A DNA stretch of 64,000 nt, from NCBI GenBank assembly GCA_025617745.1, contig CM046863.1:59724085-59788084 (forward strand), read 5' to 3'. This document shows positions 22,513-33,901 of this stretch, one piece after another. This DNA comes from Heliocidaris erythrogramma. Its lineage: Eukaryota > Echinodermata > Echinoidea > Camarodonta > Echinometridae. Each line of letters begins with the position of its first letter. The first letter of the stretch is position 1. The translations under genes and the position numbers were made by a program. The notes beneath the pieces are model-generated. The model did not search any database and had not been told where the DNA came from. It was given only the letters and a program-made list of their open reading frames with translations.

Positions 22513-23050
22513 TAACACATACAGAAATTAGATCACAGCTTTCAGGTATAAAGAAAAGTAAAAGTACATTCTTGTTTGACTACGAAAAATTAAAATTTGC
22601 AAATCCGAAATTATGGTTAAGTCCAGGAATAAAGATAGAATCGGCAAATAATGATCACTATATACGTTTAAAGGTACCAACTTTACTAATCGGAAAACAA
22701 GAACAATCAACTAGAATTTAATTCGTCATGAGGACGAATTAGGTGGTCTGTCTTTCAATTGGTACGATCATCATTGTAATCAGGATGATCATAATAATGG
22801 GGAAATACTAAACTGAAGATAGGAAGTCAAGAATGCCACGCATGGAGATGCTTCTTGAGGACAGGAATGTAGAAAATGTGTGGAACGGTCATTGGAAAAT
22901 GTGATAATATTTGTGCAAGATAACAATCATGATAATGGTGATGATTATCATGATGAAGGTGATATAATGATGGTGATGACAATAATAATAGCAATGATGA
23001 TCATGGCGGTGATGATATTATATCATCATTATCATCATGAATATCATCAT

Positions 23051-23510
23051 GACAGTGCTGATGATAATGATGTTGATAATTATCATCATCATCATCATCA
23101 TGAATATCATCATGACAGTGATGATAATGAAGTTGATGATAATCATCAGCATCATCATGAATATCATCACAGTGATGATGATAATGATGTTGAGGATAAT
23201 CATCATCATGAATATCGTGACAGTGATGATGATAATGATGTTGAAGATAATCATGATGAGGATCATTATATCATCATGACAGTGCTGATGATAATGATGT
23301 TGATAATTATCATCATCATCATCATCATGAATATCATCATGACAGTGATGATAATGAAGTTGATGATAATCATCAGCATCATCATGAATATCATGACAGT
23401 GATGATGATAATGATGTTGAGGATAATCATCATCATGAATATCGTGACAGTGATGATGATAATGATGTTGATGATAATCATGATCATCATGATTATCATC
23501 AACATCATTA
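23051..23510 (+). repeat. GAT/ATC minisatellite, 227 bp unit
   Basis: Two nearly identical tandem units start at GACAGTGCTGATGATAATG (23051 and 23278), themselves made of GATGATAATGATGTTGA-type triplets. All six frames are fairly open because of the triplet period, so these are not genes. It occupies the microsatellite position of the Helentron-like element. Confidence 0.75.
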
Positions 23511-23750
23511 TCATTTTGAGAAATTGTGATATCAAATAAGACTAATGATATTGCAGGATAGCTTTAATACACTTCAGGGAATCAGATTTTCCATAGGGTT
23601 ACACATAAACTACTGCACACTACTTTCTAATAGACATAACATGCAAAATAAGACATTTTATTACTTTGTTTGTGATTGCTTATGTTATAATAGTCGAATA
23701 AGATGGTAAAATGAAAGGCAAAAAGAAGCAAAAAAAAAAAAAATTTAATG

Positions 23751-23820
23751 GACCCACCGGGGATCGAACCTGGGTCACCAGAATGACAGGCAAGTGCTTT
23801 GACCAATATACCAAAACATT
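23751..23820 (-). other. tRNA-like sequence in the Helentron-like element (left arm)
   Basis: On the minus strand, TTGGTATATTGGTCAAAGCAC resembles an A-box region, and CAGGTTCGATCCCCGGTGGG contains a perfect B-box-type GGTTCGATCCC. CCTGTCATTC sits at the anticodon position of an Asp-like tRNA. The acceptor ends do not pair, so it is a tRNA-derived module, not a clear tRNA gene. Confidence 0.55.
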
Positions 23821-25520
23821 TCCCATAGAGATAACACGCAAACGAAAAACGGGATTCTGAAATTCCATTTTGTAGTTCAAAATTGGGCATGATCCCTACA
23901 TCTGATCAAAAATTGGAGACCACATTTGTAAAAGCTTATAGTCTCAGCTATAACATACTAAAATCTGGAAGAAAATAGACCAAAAACAACTGAGATACAG
24001 CTCAGAGAACAATGTCATGTAGATTCATGATTCGAAAAAAAATCATCTTCCATAGACATAACACGCAAATAGGGAAAATTCTGACATGGCATCTTTAATT
24101 GAACATTTCACTGTGATGACGTCATCAAAATGAAAAACCGTGATGATTGATCTTGTAGAGAATTGTCTCAGCTATGACATAGCAAAATCTGGGCGAAAAA
24201 CGACTAATAATCTGGGCGAAAAACGACTAATAATTACGAATCTAGAGCAAAATTTGCATAAATGTGACGACGTCAAAACATGAAAATTGGAAATTTTGAC
24301 TTCTGGCGCCATTTTGATGACGTCATCATGTTTATAAGGGTCAAATGATACATGAAATGAAATCTATGATTCATACCCTACGTGATGATGACAAAAAAAT
24401 TGGGGGTTTGTGGACTATTTAAAGAGCTAGAGTTAATTTTGTAGAGGCATGTTTTTGCACGTTTTTACGTTATTTTCGCCATAGACGCGCGCACGGATTT
24501 TGAACTTTGACGCGCCCGTACGACCTTATTATTGATTGAAATTGATTCCAGGTTTACGCGCACGTCAAAATTTTAAAATGCTCAAAATCACGTAGGATCA
24601 AGTCTGCACACGTTTCAGGTCATTTTGAGCATTTCAAAAATGTCCGTGCGTAAGCGTCCTTGCGCGCGTTTTACGCGCGCACAAGTCGTAAATAACGTTA
24701 AAACGCTGTTTTTTCAATTGATTTGCAATCCTGACACTTTTCTTCATCATTTCCATCAACTTTGAATCAATTTCAATCAATAATAAGGTCGTACGGGCGC
24801 GTCAAAGTTCAAAATCCGTGCGCGTCAAAGTTCAAAATCCGTGCGCGTCAAAGTTCAAAATCCGTGCGCGCGTCTATGGCGAAAATAACGTAAAAACGTG
24901 CAAAAACATGCCTCTACAAAATTAACTCTAGCTCTTTAAATAGTCCATAAACCACCCAATTTTTTTCATCATCAGGTAGGGTATGAATCATAGATTTAAT
25001 TTCATGTATCGTTTGATCCTTATAGACATTATGACGTCATCAAAATGGCGCCAGAAGTAAAAATTTCCGTTTTTCATGTTTTGATGTCATCACATTTATG
25101 CAGATTTGGCTCTAGATTCGTAATTATTGGTCGTTTTTCGCCCAGATTTTAATATGTTGTAGCTGAGGCAATTTCCTACAACATAACTGTCCACTATGTT
25201 TTATTTGGATGACGTCATGACACTGAAAATTTCAATTAAAAACGCCATATCAGAATTTTCCCTATTTGCGTGTTATGTCTATGGAAGATGATTTTTTTTC
25301 GAATCATGAATCTACATGACATCGTTCTCTGAGCAGTATCTCAGTTATTCTTGGTCTATTTCCTTCCAGATTTTAATATCTTGTAGCTGAGACTATAAGC
25401 TTTTATTAGTAAGCCCTCCAATTTTTGATCAGATGTTGGGATCATGCCCAATTTTGAACTACCAAATGGGATTTGAGAATCCCGTTTTTCGCTTACGTGT
25501 TATCTCTATGGGAAATATTT

Positions 25521-25584
25521 TGGTCTATTGGTCAAAGCACTTGCCTCCCATGCAGGTGACCCAGGTTCGATCCCCGGTGGGTCC
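25521..25584 (+). other. tRNA-like sequence in the Helentron-like element (right arm)
   Basis: TTGGTCAAAGCACTTGCC and GGTTCGATCCCCGGTGGG occur in tRNA order, a mirror copy of the one at 23751-23820. Confidence 0.55.
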
Positions 25585-25865
25585 ATAACAATTTTTTTTT
25601 TGCTTTTTTTTTGCCTGTCATTTTACCATCCTCTTCGACTATTGTAACATAAAAAATCACAAATCATGTAATAAACTGCCATATTTTCCGTATTATGTCT
25701 ATTAGAAAGTAGTGTGCAGTAGTTTGTGTACAACCCTATGGAAATCTTGATTTCCTGTCCTGTATTAGAGCTATGGGGTTAATCTCCCAAGTATCCTGTA
25801 TCATCATCATTATTATCATTACCGTCATGATCATCATCGCTATTATCATATCATCGCCATCATCA

Positions 25866-28053
25866 TTAGGTGGTCTGTCATTTATGACAGACCTCCTTTT
25901 AATTTTGTCAAGATTTTCTTTATTAGGTGGTCTGTCATTTATGACAGACCTCCTTTTAATGTTGTCAAGATTTTTCTTTATTATTTCTTTTTATTACAAA
26001 TTTTTGTTCCCACCAAATCTCAAAATCAGTCAGGTCACTATCATCGAGTTTCATGTCATGTATGAGGTCAATCATGGACATGGTCCACTAAGCTTTTGAA
26101 GGTCATCAGGTCATCGTGACGTCATCAAGACGCCATTTTGTAAATTTACAAGATCAATTATATCTTCATAATCAATAATCAAAAATCAACTATATTCACA
26201 TCACATAAACTTCACATGACGGGTCATCAAGTCATGACCTCACAGGTCATCTAGAGGTCAGGACGCGCGCGTATGGGCGCGTCAAAATTTTAAAATGCTC
26301 AAAATCACGTAGGATCAAGTCTGCACACGTTTCAGGTCATTTTGAGCATTTCAAAAATGTCCGTGCGTAAGCGTCCTTGCGCGCGTTTTACGCGCACGCA
26401 AGTCGTAAATAACCTTAAAACGCCGTTTTTTCGATTGATTTGCAATCCTGACACTTTTTCTTTATCATTTCCATCAACTTGGAATCGATTTCAATCAATA
26501 ATAAGGTCGTACGGGCGCGTCAAAGTTCAAATTCTGTGCGCGCGTCTATGGCGAAAATAACGTAAAAACGTGCAAAAACATGCCTCTACATAATTCACTG
26601 TAGCTCGTTAGATAGTCCGTTGACCCCCAAATTTTTTGTCATCATCAGGTAGGGTATGAATCATAGATATGATTTCATGTATCATTTGACTCTTATAAAC
26701 ATTATGACGTCATTAAAATGGCGCCTGAAATCAAAATTTCCATTTTTCATGTTTTGACGTCATCACATTTATGCAAATTTGGCTCTAGATTCGTAATTAT
26801 TGGTCGTTTTTCTCCCAAATTTTGATATATTATAGCTGCAACAATTCTCTACGAGGTTTCTTGCCACCATTATTCATTTTGATGACGTCATCACACTGAA
26901 ATCTTCAATTAAAGACGACATGTCAGATTTTTCCCTATTTGCGTGTTATGTCTATGGAAGATGATTTTTTTTGAATCATAAATCTAAATGACATCGTTCT
27001 CTGAGCAGTATCTCAGTTATTTTTGGTCTATTTCCTTCCAGATTTTAATATGTTGTAGCTGAGACTATAAGCTTTTATTAGTAAGCCCTCCAATTTTTGA
27101 TCAGATGTCGGGATCATGCCCAATTTTTCAGTACCAAATGGGATTTGAGAATCACGTTTTTCGTTTACGTGTTATCTCTATGGGAAATATTTTGGTCTAT
27201 CGGTAAAGCACATGACTACCATGGTCAAGGTACCTGGTTCGATCCCCGGGGCCGATTTTTTTTTTTTTTTTTGCTTTTTTTTACTTGTCATTTTACCATC
27301 CTCTACGACTATTATAACATAAACAATCACAAACCAAGTAATAAAATGCCTTATTTTGCATGTTATGTCTATTGCAAAGTGCTGTGCAGTGGTTTATGTA
27401 TATCCCTATGGAAAATCTTGTTTCACTGACGTGTATTAAAGCTATCCTGCAATATCATTAGTCCTATTAGATATCACAATTTCTCAAAATTGGCTTAGTC
27501 AATTATCTTAATTATCTTATTGTGACGTCATCTAGGCGCCATTTTCTACAAATCAACTTATGGTCGTATCTTCATGACGAAATGTGATTTCTCGTTCATA
27601 TTTGGCATGGTTAAGGTCACTGTCATTGCAGTCATGATCATTACCATTATCCCCATCATTATCATCATTATCACCATCATCATTATATCATCAATCATCT
27701 TCAAAATCACCAACACCATAATCATCATGATTATCACATCATCAATAATCATCATTATCATCACCATCATTATATCATCATAATCATTATAATCATTCTA
27801 ACCATCATCATTATATCATCTTCATCGTCATCACCATTATCATCATCACCGTAATCTTTTTACAATGACCGTTTCACACATTTTGCTACATTCCTGTCGT
27901 CAAGAAGCATCTCCATTCAGGGCATTCTTGACTTCTTATCTTCAGTTTAGTATTTCCTCATTATTATGATCATTCTCATTACGATCATGATCATACAATT
28001 AAAATTGAAAGACAGACCACCTAATTCGTCTTCAGTGACGAATTCAAATCTAG
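25866..28053 (+). mobile_element. Helentron-like element, most complete direct copy
   Basis: The 5' end TTAGGTGGTCTGTC forms a hairpin with GACAGACC, and the first 57 bases are doubled (25866 and 25923). The 3' end has GACAGACCACCTAA, an inverted copy of the 5' end, then a hairpin AATTCGTC/GACGAATT and a CTAG terminus followed by T. This asymmetric inverted-repeat layout is known from Helitron2/Helentron elements. Contents in order: GACGTCATC-rich DNA, a CG-rich GCGCGCGT patch (about 26265-26400), a tRNA-like module (27191-27255), and an ATC microsatellite (27640-27850). No Rep/helicase is present. Confidence 0.6.
27191..27255 (+). other. tRNA-like sequence in the direct Helentron-like copy
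   Basis: TTGGTCTATCGGTAAAGCAC and CTGGTTCGATCCCCGGGGCC lie in A-box/B-box order, followed by a T run that would serve as a pol III terminator. It shares its sequence with 36991-37055. Confidence 0.5.
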
Positions 28054-29612
28054 TTTTTATTTCTTCTTTTTATAACAAATGTTTGTTCCCATCAAATCTC
28101 AAAATCAGTCAAGCCACTATCATCGAGTTTCAGGTCATGTATGAGGTCAATCATGGACATGTTCAACTAAGCTTTTGAAGGTCATCAGGTCATCGTGACG
28201 TCATCAAGACGCCATTTTGTAAATTTACAAGATCAATTATATCTTCATAATCAATAATCACAAATCAACTATATTCACATCACATAAACTTCACATGAAG
28301 GGTCATCAAGTCATGACCTCACAGGTCATCTAGAGGTCAGGACGTGCGCGTACGCGCGCGTCAAAATTTTAAAATACTCAAAATAACGTAGGATCAAGTC
28401 TGCACACGTTTCAGGTCATTTTGAGCATTTAAAAAATGTCCGTGCGTAAGCGTCCTTGCGCGCGTTTTACGCGCGCGCAAATCGTAAATAACGTTAAAAC
28501 GCCGTTTTTTCGATTGATTTGCTATCCTGACACTTTTCTTTATCATTTCCATCAATTTGCAATCGATTTCAATCAATAATAAGGTCGTACGGGCGCGTCA
28601 AAGTTCAAAATCCGTGCGCGCGTCTATGGCGAAAATAAGGTAAAAAAGGGCAAAAACATGCCTATACAAAATTCACTGTAGCTCGTTAAATAGTCCGTTG
28701 ACCCCCCCCCCAATTTTTGGTCATCATCAGGTAGGGTATGAATCACAGATTTCATTTCATGTATCATTTAACCCTTATAAACATTATGATGTCATCAAAA
28801 TGGCGCCAGAAATCAAAATTTCAATTTTTCATGTTTTCACGTCATCACATTTATGCAAATTAGGCTCTAGATTCGTAATTATTAGTCGTTTTTCGCCCAG
28901 ATATTAATATGTTATAGCTGAGACAATGCTCTACAAGAACAGTTACCACCGTTTTCCATTTTGATGACGTCATCACAGTTAAAATTTCAATTTAAGATTA
29001 AAGCTATCCTGCAATATCATTAGTCCTATTAGATATCACAATTTCTCAAAATTGGCTTAGTCAATTATCTTAATTATCTTATTGTGACGTCATCTAGACG
29101 CCATTTTCTACAAATCAACTTATGGTCGTATCTTCATAACGAAATGTGATTTCTCGTTCATATTTGGCATGGTTAAGGTCACTGTCATTGCAGTCATGAT
29201 CATTACCATTATCCCCATCATTATCATCATTATCACCATCATCATTCTATCATCAATCATCTTCAAAATCACCAACACCATAATCATCATGATTATCACA
29301 TCATCAATAATCATCATTATCATCACCATCATTATATCATCATAATCATTATAATCATTATAACCATCATCATTATATCATCTTCATCGTCATCACCATT
29401 ATCTTCATCACCGTAATCTTTTTACAATGACCGTTTCACACATTTTGCTGCATTCCTGTCGTCAAGAAGCATCTCCATTCAGGGCATTCTTGACTTCTTA
29501 TCTTCAGTTTAGTATTTCCTCATTATGATCATTCTCATTACGATCACAATCATACAATTAAAATTGAAAGACAGACCACCTAATTCGTCTTCAGTGACGA
29601 ATTCAAATCTAG
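28054..29612 (+). mobile_element. Helentron-like element, internally deleted copy
   Basis: It follows the previous copy head to tail without the TTAGGTGGTCTGTC start. The CG-rich patch is at 28340-28480, but the tRNA-like section is missing: the sequence jumps at about 28995 from the ACGTCATCACAG block to the TTAAAGCTATCCTGCAATAT block before the ATC microsatellite. It ends with the same hairpin and CTAG. Confidence 0.6.
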
Positions 29613-29849
29613 TTTTATCATTATAATCATCATAATCACCATTATCATCATCACCATAATCATTTTACAATGACCGTTACACATTTTGCTACATTCCTGT
29701 CCTCAGGAAGCATCTCAATTCATGGCATTCTTGACTTCCTATCTTCAGTTTAGCATTTCCCCATTATTATGATCATCCTGATTACGATCATGATCGTACA
29801 AATTGAAAGACAGATCACCTAATTCGTCACCATGACGAATTAAATCTAG
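29613..29849 (+). mobile_element. Helentron-like 3' end fragment
   Basis: Only the last part of the microsatellite and the 3' end are present: CACCTAATTCGTC, hairpin loop ACCAT, GACGAATT and CTAG. It shows an extra terminus in tandem with the neighbouring copies. Confidence 0.6.
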
Positions 29850-30130
29850 TTTTTATTTCTTCTTTTTATAACAAATGTTTGTTCCCATCAAATCTCAAAA
29901 TCAGTCAGGTCACTATCATCGAGTTTCATGTCATGTATTAGGTCAATCATGGACATGTTCAACAAAGCTTTTGAAGGTCATCAGGTCATCGTGACGTCAT
30001 CAAGACGCCATTTTGTAAATTTACAAGATTAATTATATCTTCATAATCAATCATCAAAAATCGAATATATTCACATCACATAAACTTCACATGACGGTCA
30101 TCAAGTCATGTCCTCACAGGTCATCTAGAC
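29850..30130 (+). mobile_element. Helentron-like copy, 5' part before a 5.9 kb insertion
   Basis: The sequence matches 25975-26250 and 28060-28330 up to TCATCTAGA, then breaks. It resumes at 36064 with ATCTAGACGTCAGGACG, so 30131-36063 was inserted into this copy. Confidence 0.65.
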
Positions 30131-32083
30131 CAAGCCCCTAAAGCGGCCGCCATTACGCTGTAACATTTGGGCACGATTTGAACGCGCCCGAAGCCCCCGA
30201 TGCATTATTCATTTTGTACGATGCTCCCCTACAGTGTATATGCTTTACACACAGGTAAAATATAAATGTGGATCAGTGTCACGCATGCGCATTAAGAAAG
30301 GTCAAATCCGCCTAATCTATTCATGTATGCTAATGTATTCATCACTTGGCTAATGACGGCGCATCGATAATTGACGAATGGGCGTCATTCATATGGTGTC
30401 ATTAAATCTTTATGATAATTAGGTCCCAACATGTGATCAGTCAGCACAAAAGGGTTAACGTCGTTCCACTTAAATAACGTTACTTGGTCGAGTTCAATGA
30501 GTTGTATACCGTAGTTATGAAGAAGATAAATACATGTTGTTCACATTAAATTTATCACATCTCATGAATTAAGAGAAAAAACTTTTACATTCATAATAAG
30601 TAATTTTTCAAATTACTTTTTAATAAATTTACTATCTTTGACCAGTAGGATAATGTTATAAAAAAAAGGGGGGGGGGGGGAGGGGAGTGTGTATAATAAT
30701 TGAAGGCCAAATTAAGGTAAGAATAAAATATCAGCCGGTGTAGAAGAAGAGGTATCCTTTGATTTTCTTGAGGGGCAACTTTCGCATTGATACCAATTTG
30801 TGAATCTTATAATTGTACCTTTCAAAGAGAATTATGAACCTTGAAAATTCGGCCATTTTAGTTGACCCGAAAACTATTACATTTTTATTCTTTACTTTCT
30901 TTCCCTCTTTCTCACCCCCACCCCCCTAGCATACCCGGGGTGGGGGTGGGCAAGGGGACAGACTGCCCCCTAACAGCTTTTGACCCCCCTCCCCCTCTAT
31001 TTTTTTTGAAAGACAAGTATAAGCCTATTTAAGTGTGCCACCCCTTTCTTTTATAACATATAACCTTTTTTGAAATTCATATTTTGCTTGTCAGAGAATT
31101 ATGGAGGAAAACTGGACCTCATCAAATCTGGTAACCCCCGCCCCACCCCCCGAATTTTGGAGGAGGAAAAAAAATTCTCGAAGGGCTAGCTAAAAAAAAT
31201 TCCCCTCCCCCATTTTCATCAAATCTTCTTTCACCTTTCCTAATCTTTTTTCTTCCCTCCCCTTTCTCTCTCTCCCTCTCTCTCTCTCATACACACATCT
31301 CGATCACACGTCCTGGTTCATTTTGGAGGGGAAAAAAATCTTGGAGGGCTGGCTAACCCCCCCCCCCCCAAAAAAAAAAAAAAAAAAATCATAAAATCTT
31401 CTATTTCACCTTTTCTCATCTTTTTTTCTTCCCTCTCTCTCTCTCTTTTTTATCTCTCTCTCTCTCTCTCATACGCACCTCGATCACACCCCCATCCCCA
31501 TATGGTTCATGTCATTGATATAACGTGAGAGGACCTTTATCATGTTCACATGCAAATTTTCAATAACAATTATCTTTCTTACAATCAAGATTTAAGGTGC
31601 AATTTTATGCACACGTCAATTCGGGAATAGTTAGATTTTCTCACTTTTTAATGAATATTTTTGTACATGCAGAAATGATAACAGTCTTTAGAGATGTTTA
31701 GACATTGTATTACTTCTTAAATAAACCCATCATTTATCTGCAGTCATACTCTTTCATGAGTTCTATTACAACTGACTTGTCATGGTCAAATAATAATTCT
31801 TTTCTTGACAGTAGTACAAATATGTACATGCATTAAAAAAATGAATTTCAATATAAATGAATCATACATTATAAATTTCAATCCCTATTCAAGAGGTAAA
31901 TTATTGAATTTACACTGGAGAAATAGATACTATTAACTTTTTACCACTACACCCCACAAAAGAAGAAATAATAAAAGAAATAAATGACCATCTAATTTCC
32001 ATGTTCAATACGCACACCATGTTACTCTTGAAAAACAGATAATGTGAGTCTTTAAACGAAGAACCTTGATGGGAGGAATTTTA

Positions 32084-32275
32084 ATTTGTAAACAATTTTT
32101 TAGGCATTTTACTCCCAGTGTTAAAGATCGTATGCTCGATCTGTAATGAAAAACACAAGTCAGAAAAAATTGGAACCAGCTGGTTCCAATTTTTTCTGAC
32201 TTGTGTTTTTCATTACAGATCGAGCATACGATCTTTAACACTGGGAGTAAAATGCCTACAAATTTGTTTACAAAT
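32084..32275. repeat. 192 bp near-perfect palindrome
   Basis: The two 96-base arms meet with no spacer at GGAACCAG|CTGGTTCC (axis between 32179 and 32180), and I found only two mismatches. Each arm contains TTTCATTACAG followed by ATCGAGCATACG. On the + strand this could be an acceptor with a 57-base open exon and a GTGAGT donor at 32276. The origin may be a recent inverted duplication or a sequencing fold-back. Confidence 0.75.
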
Positions 32276-32910
32276 GTGAGTCTTGTTGACACTTCTAAGA
32301 AATATAAATCAAATGATTCATCTTCCTTTTAGTTGGTACATGTATATTGCATATTAATAGTATTAAAAGTCTAACTAAAAAGGGGGGGGGGGGGCGGGAG
32401 AAACACACACAGAGATCTAATTCTATAGTTTGAATCTAAATAACAGGGATGCCAATTAGAATTGATAAAAAAGTGGGAAAATCATCTAGAATGGGCCCTT
32501 GGGTACTACATAAACAGTGGTTTTATATGGCTAAAATTATGTTGAAAAAGTAGGAATTGCTACTTTTGTCTGAACAGTGGCATCCCTGAAATAAAGTGTT
32601 GAATAGTATGGATTTTCTCTGAAGATCAATAATAGAATAGTAATTAAATTAGCACAAATTCACAGAATCAGTTAATTATTATTATTAATTTGTTATACAT
32701 GGTGAGAAGATTTAATAAAGGAGAGGCCAAGTGGCTGTGGCAGTGCTTATCTTTATTTCATTAGGGGCCATGTAATGTCACTAGGCCACATAGAAAAGGA
32801 AGACCTCCTCACAATAACGAGCTACTACACAAAATGGCTGCATGTGACTGCAACATTTGACATGGGGAGGGGGTGGGTAAGATGGTTAAGATATAATTGA
32901 AGAACTTTAA

Positions 32911-33068
32911 CAGGGACCGCGGAACCGGGGGGGGGGGGGGCCTGCAGCCCCCCCCTTTTTCAGTAAACACGTGCAAACGTACAGCAGTGCAAAAAATGTG
33001 GTAATACACGCAGCCCCCCCCCCCCCCCCCCCCCCACTAAGCCCCTCCACTTTCCAAGACGTTCCGCG
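32911..33068. mobile_element. Small GC-rich inverted-repeat element (CAGGGACCGCGGAACC)
   Basis: It starts CAGGGACCGCGGAACC, continues through a G run, CTGCAGCCCC and AGTAAACACGTGCAAACG, then a C run, and ends GACGTTCCGCGG. It matches 62931-63091 closely. A related start is at 55786. Confidence 0.65.
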
Positions 33069-33813
33069 GCGCCCGTTTAAAACTCCTCTTCCGCCATTCT
33101 AATGATGCATATTAGACTGGAATCCAGGTATGATTTCAATATGAAGAAATTTAGATGTTTATCAAAGCAGGGGTCTATTTCACTGAAGAGTTGAAGTAGA
33201 AATCCATGTCTGTTGAAAGAAAAGAGGAAAGAGTTTAGAAAATAGCATCCATTGTGTATTTGATAATTTAGCAAGCAACAATTAGAATTTGCAAAAAGAC
33301 TGAAATTTAGAGTTTCCTATTAATAGTTAACATCGACTCTTTAAATGATATTAATATAATAATAAGTGGGAATTCTCAAAAGTATTTAAAGAGGAAAAAA
33401 GTTTTTCCAGTTGGACAGATAAAATTTTCAAGGCTATTCAAAAGAAACTAAATTAGTAAAGTCACAAGAAAATGGCTTCTTAAACCAAAAAGTGTGTACC
33501 TTGATTGTATTGAGGTACTAATAACAACCAGGGGCGTTGATTATGGGGTGGTAAGTGGGCAGTAGGAGGGCAAATAATATAGTTTTGCCCCCCCCCCCCA
33601 AAAAAAAAAAATTATATTTCCCTGACTCATGTTACCTTGGAGAAGCTGGCAATTAAGAGGCATTGAAAAAATCATGAAGGGTGCTATTAGGCTGTTTTGC
33701 CCCCCCCCCCCTCCGAAAAACACATTGACGCCCCTGAAGGCTGATAGCAATCTTACTCTTAAAGCATATACCTACCATGCAAAACTGAAGCAGCTAAGTA
33801 GTAATTGTTCCTC

Positions 33814-33901
33814 TCAGAATTTGTCTTCATTCTCAGTAGGTAAGCATTCCTCTTCATCATCATCATCTGTTGTAGAATAGATGAGGTAGAGAAGCATTAC
33901 C
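33814..33901 (-). CDS. Possible last coding exon with acidic tail
   Basis: On the minus strand a T-rich TTTTCTTAATACAG acceptor is followed by a frame encoding LLYLIYSTTDDDDEEECLP and then TENEDKF and a stop. The acidic run looks like a real protein C terminus, and donor-like sites on the same strand lie upstream near 34601, 35280 and 35725. No other exon could be linked, and no known protein is recognised. The GAT-rich run could equally be a microsatellite read by chance. Confidence 0.25.

Larger units (their letters stand above)
22711..25865. mobile_element. Head-to-head pair of Helentron-like elements (long palindrome)
   Basis: The left arm runs on the minus strand from its 3' end CTAG (22711) past the hairpin AATTCGTC...GACGAATT and subterminal GACAGACCACCTAA, through a GAT/ATC minisatellite and a tRNA-like sequence, to about 24545. 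The right arm (about 24765-25865) is the inverted copy. The arms are about 1.2 kb where they match, separated by ~220 bases (24546-24764) containing GCGCGCGTTTTACGCGCGC. A target-side T follows CTAG at the 3' end. Confidence 0.6.

Noticed and set aside
22711-22745. Hammerhead ribozyme in the 3' hairpin region
   Set aside because: The CTGATGAG and GAAA core is absent; only a simple hairpin can be drawn.
22880-23539. Long open frame of 219 codons
   Set aside because: It is the GAT/ATC triplet minisatellite read in frame; opposite-strand frames are equally open and the residues are only Asp, His, Met and Ile runs.
32005-32292. 95-codon minus-strand frame as a gene
   Set aside because: It spans the 192 bp palindrome, so half of it is the inverted copy of the other half; no family resemblance.
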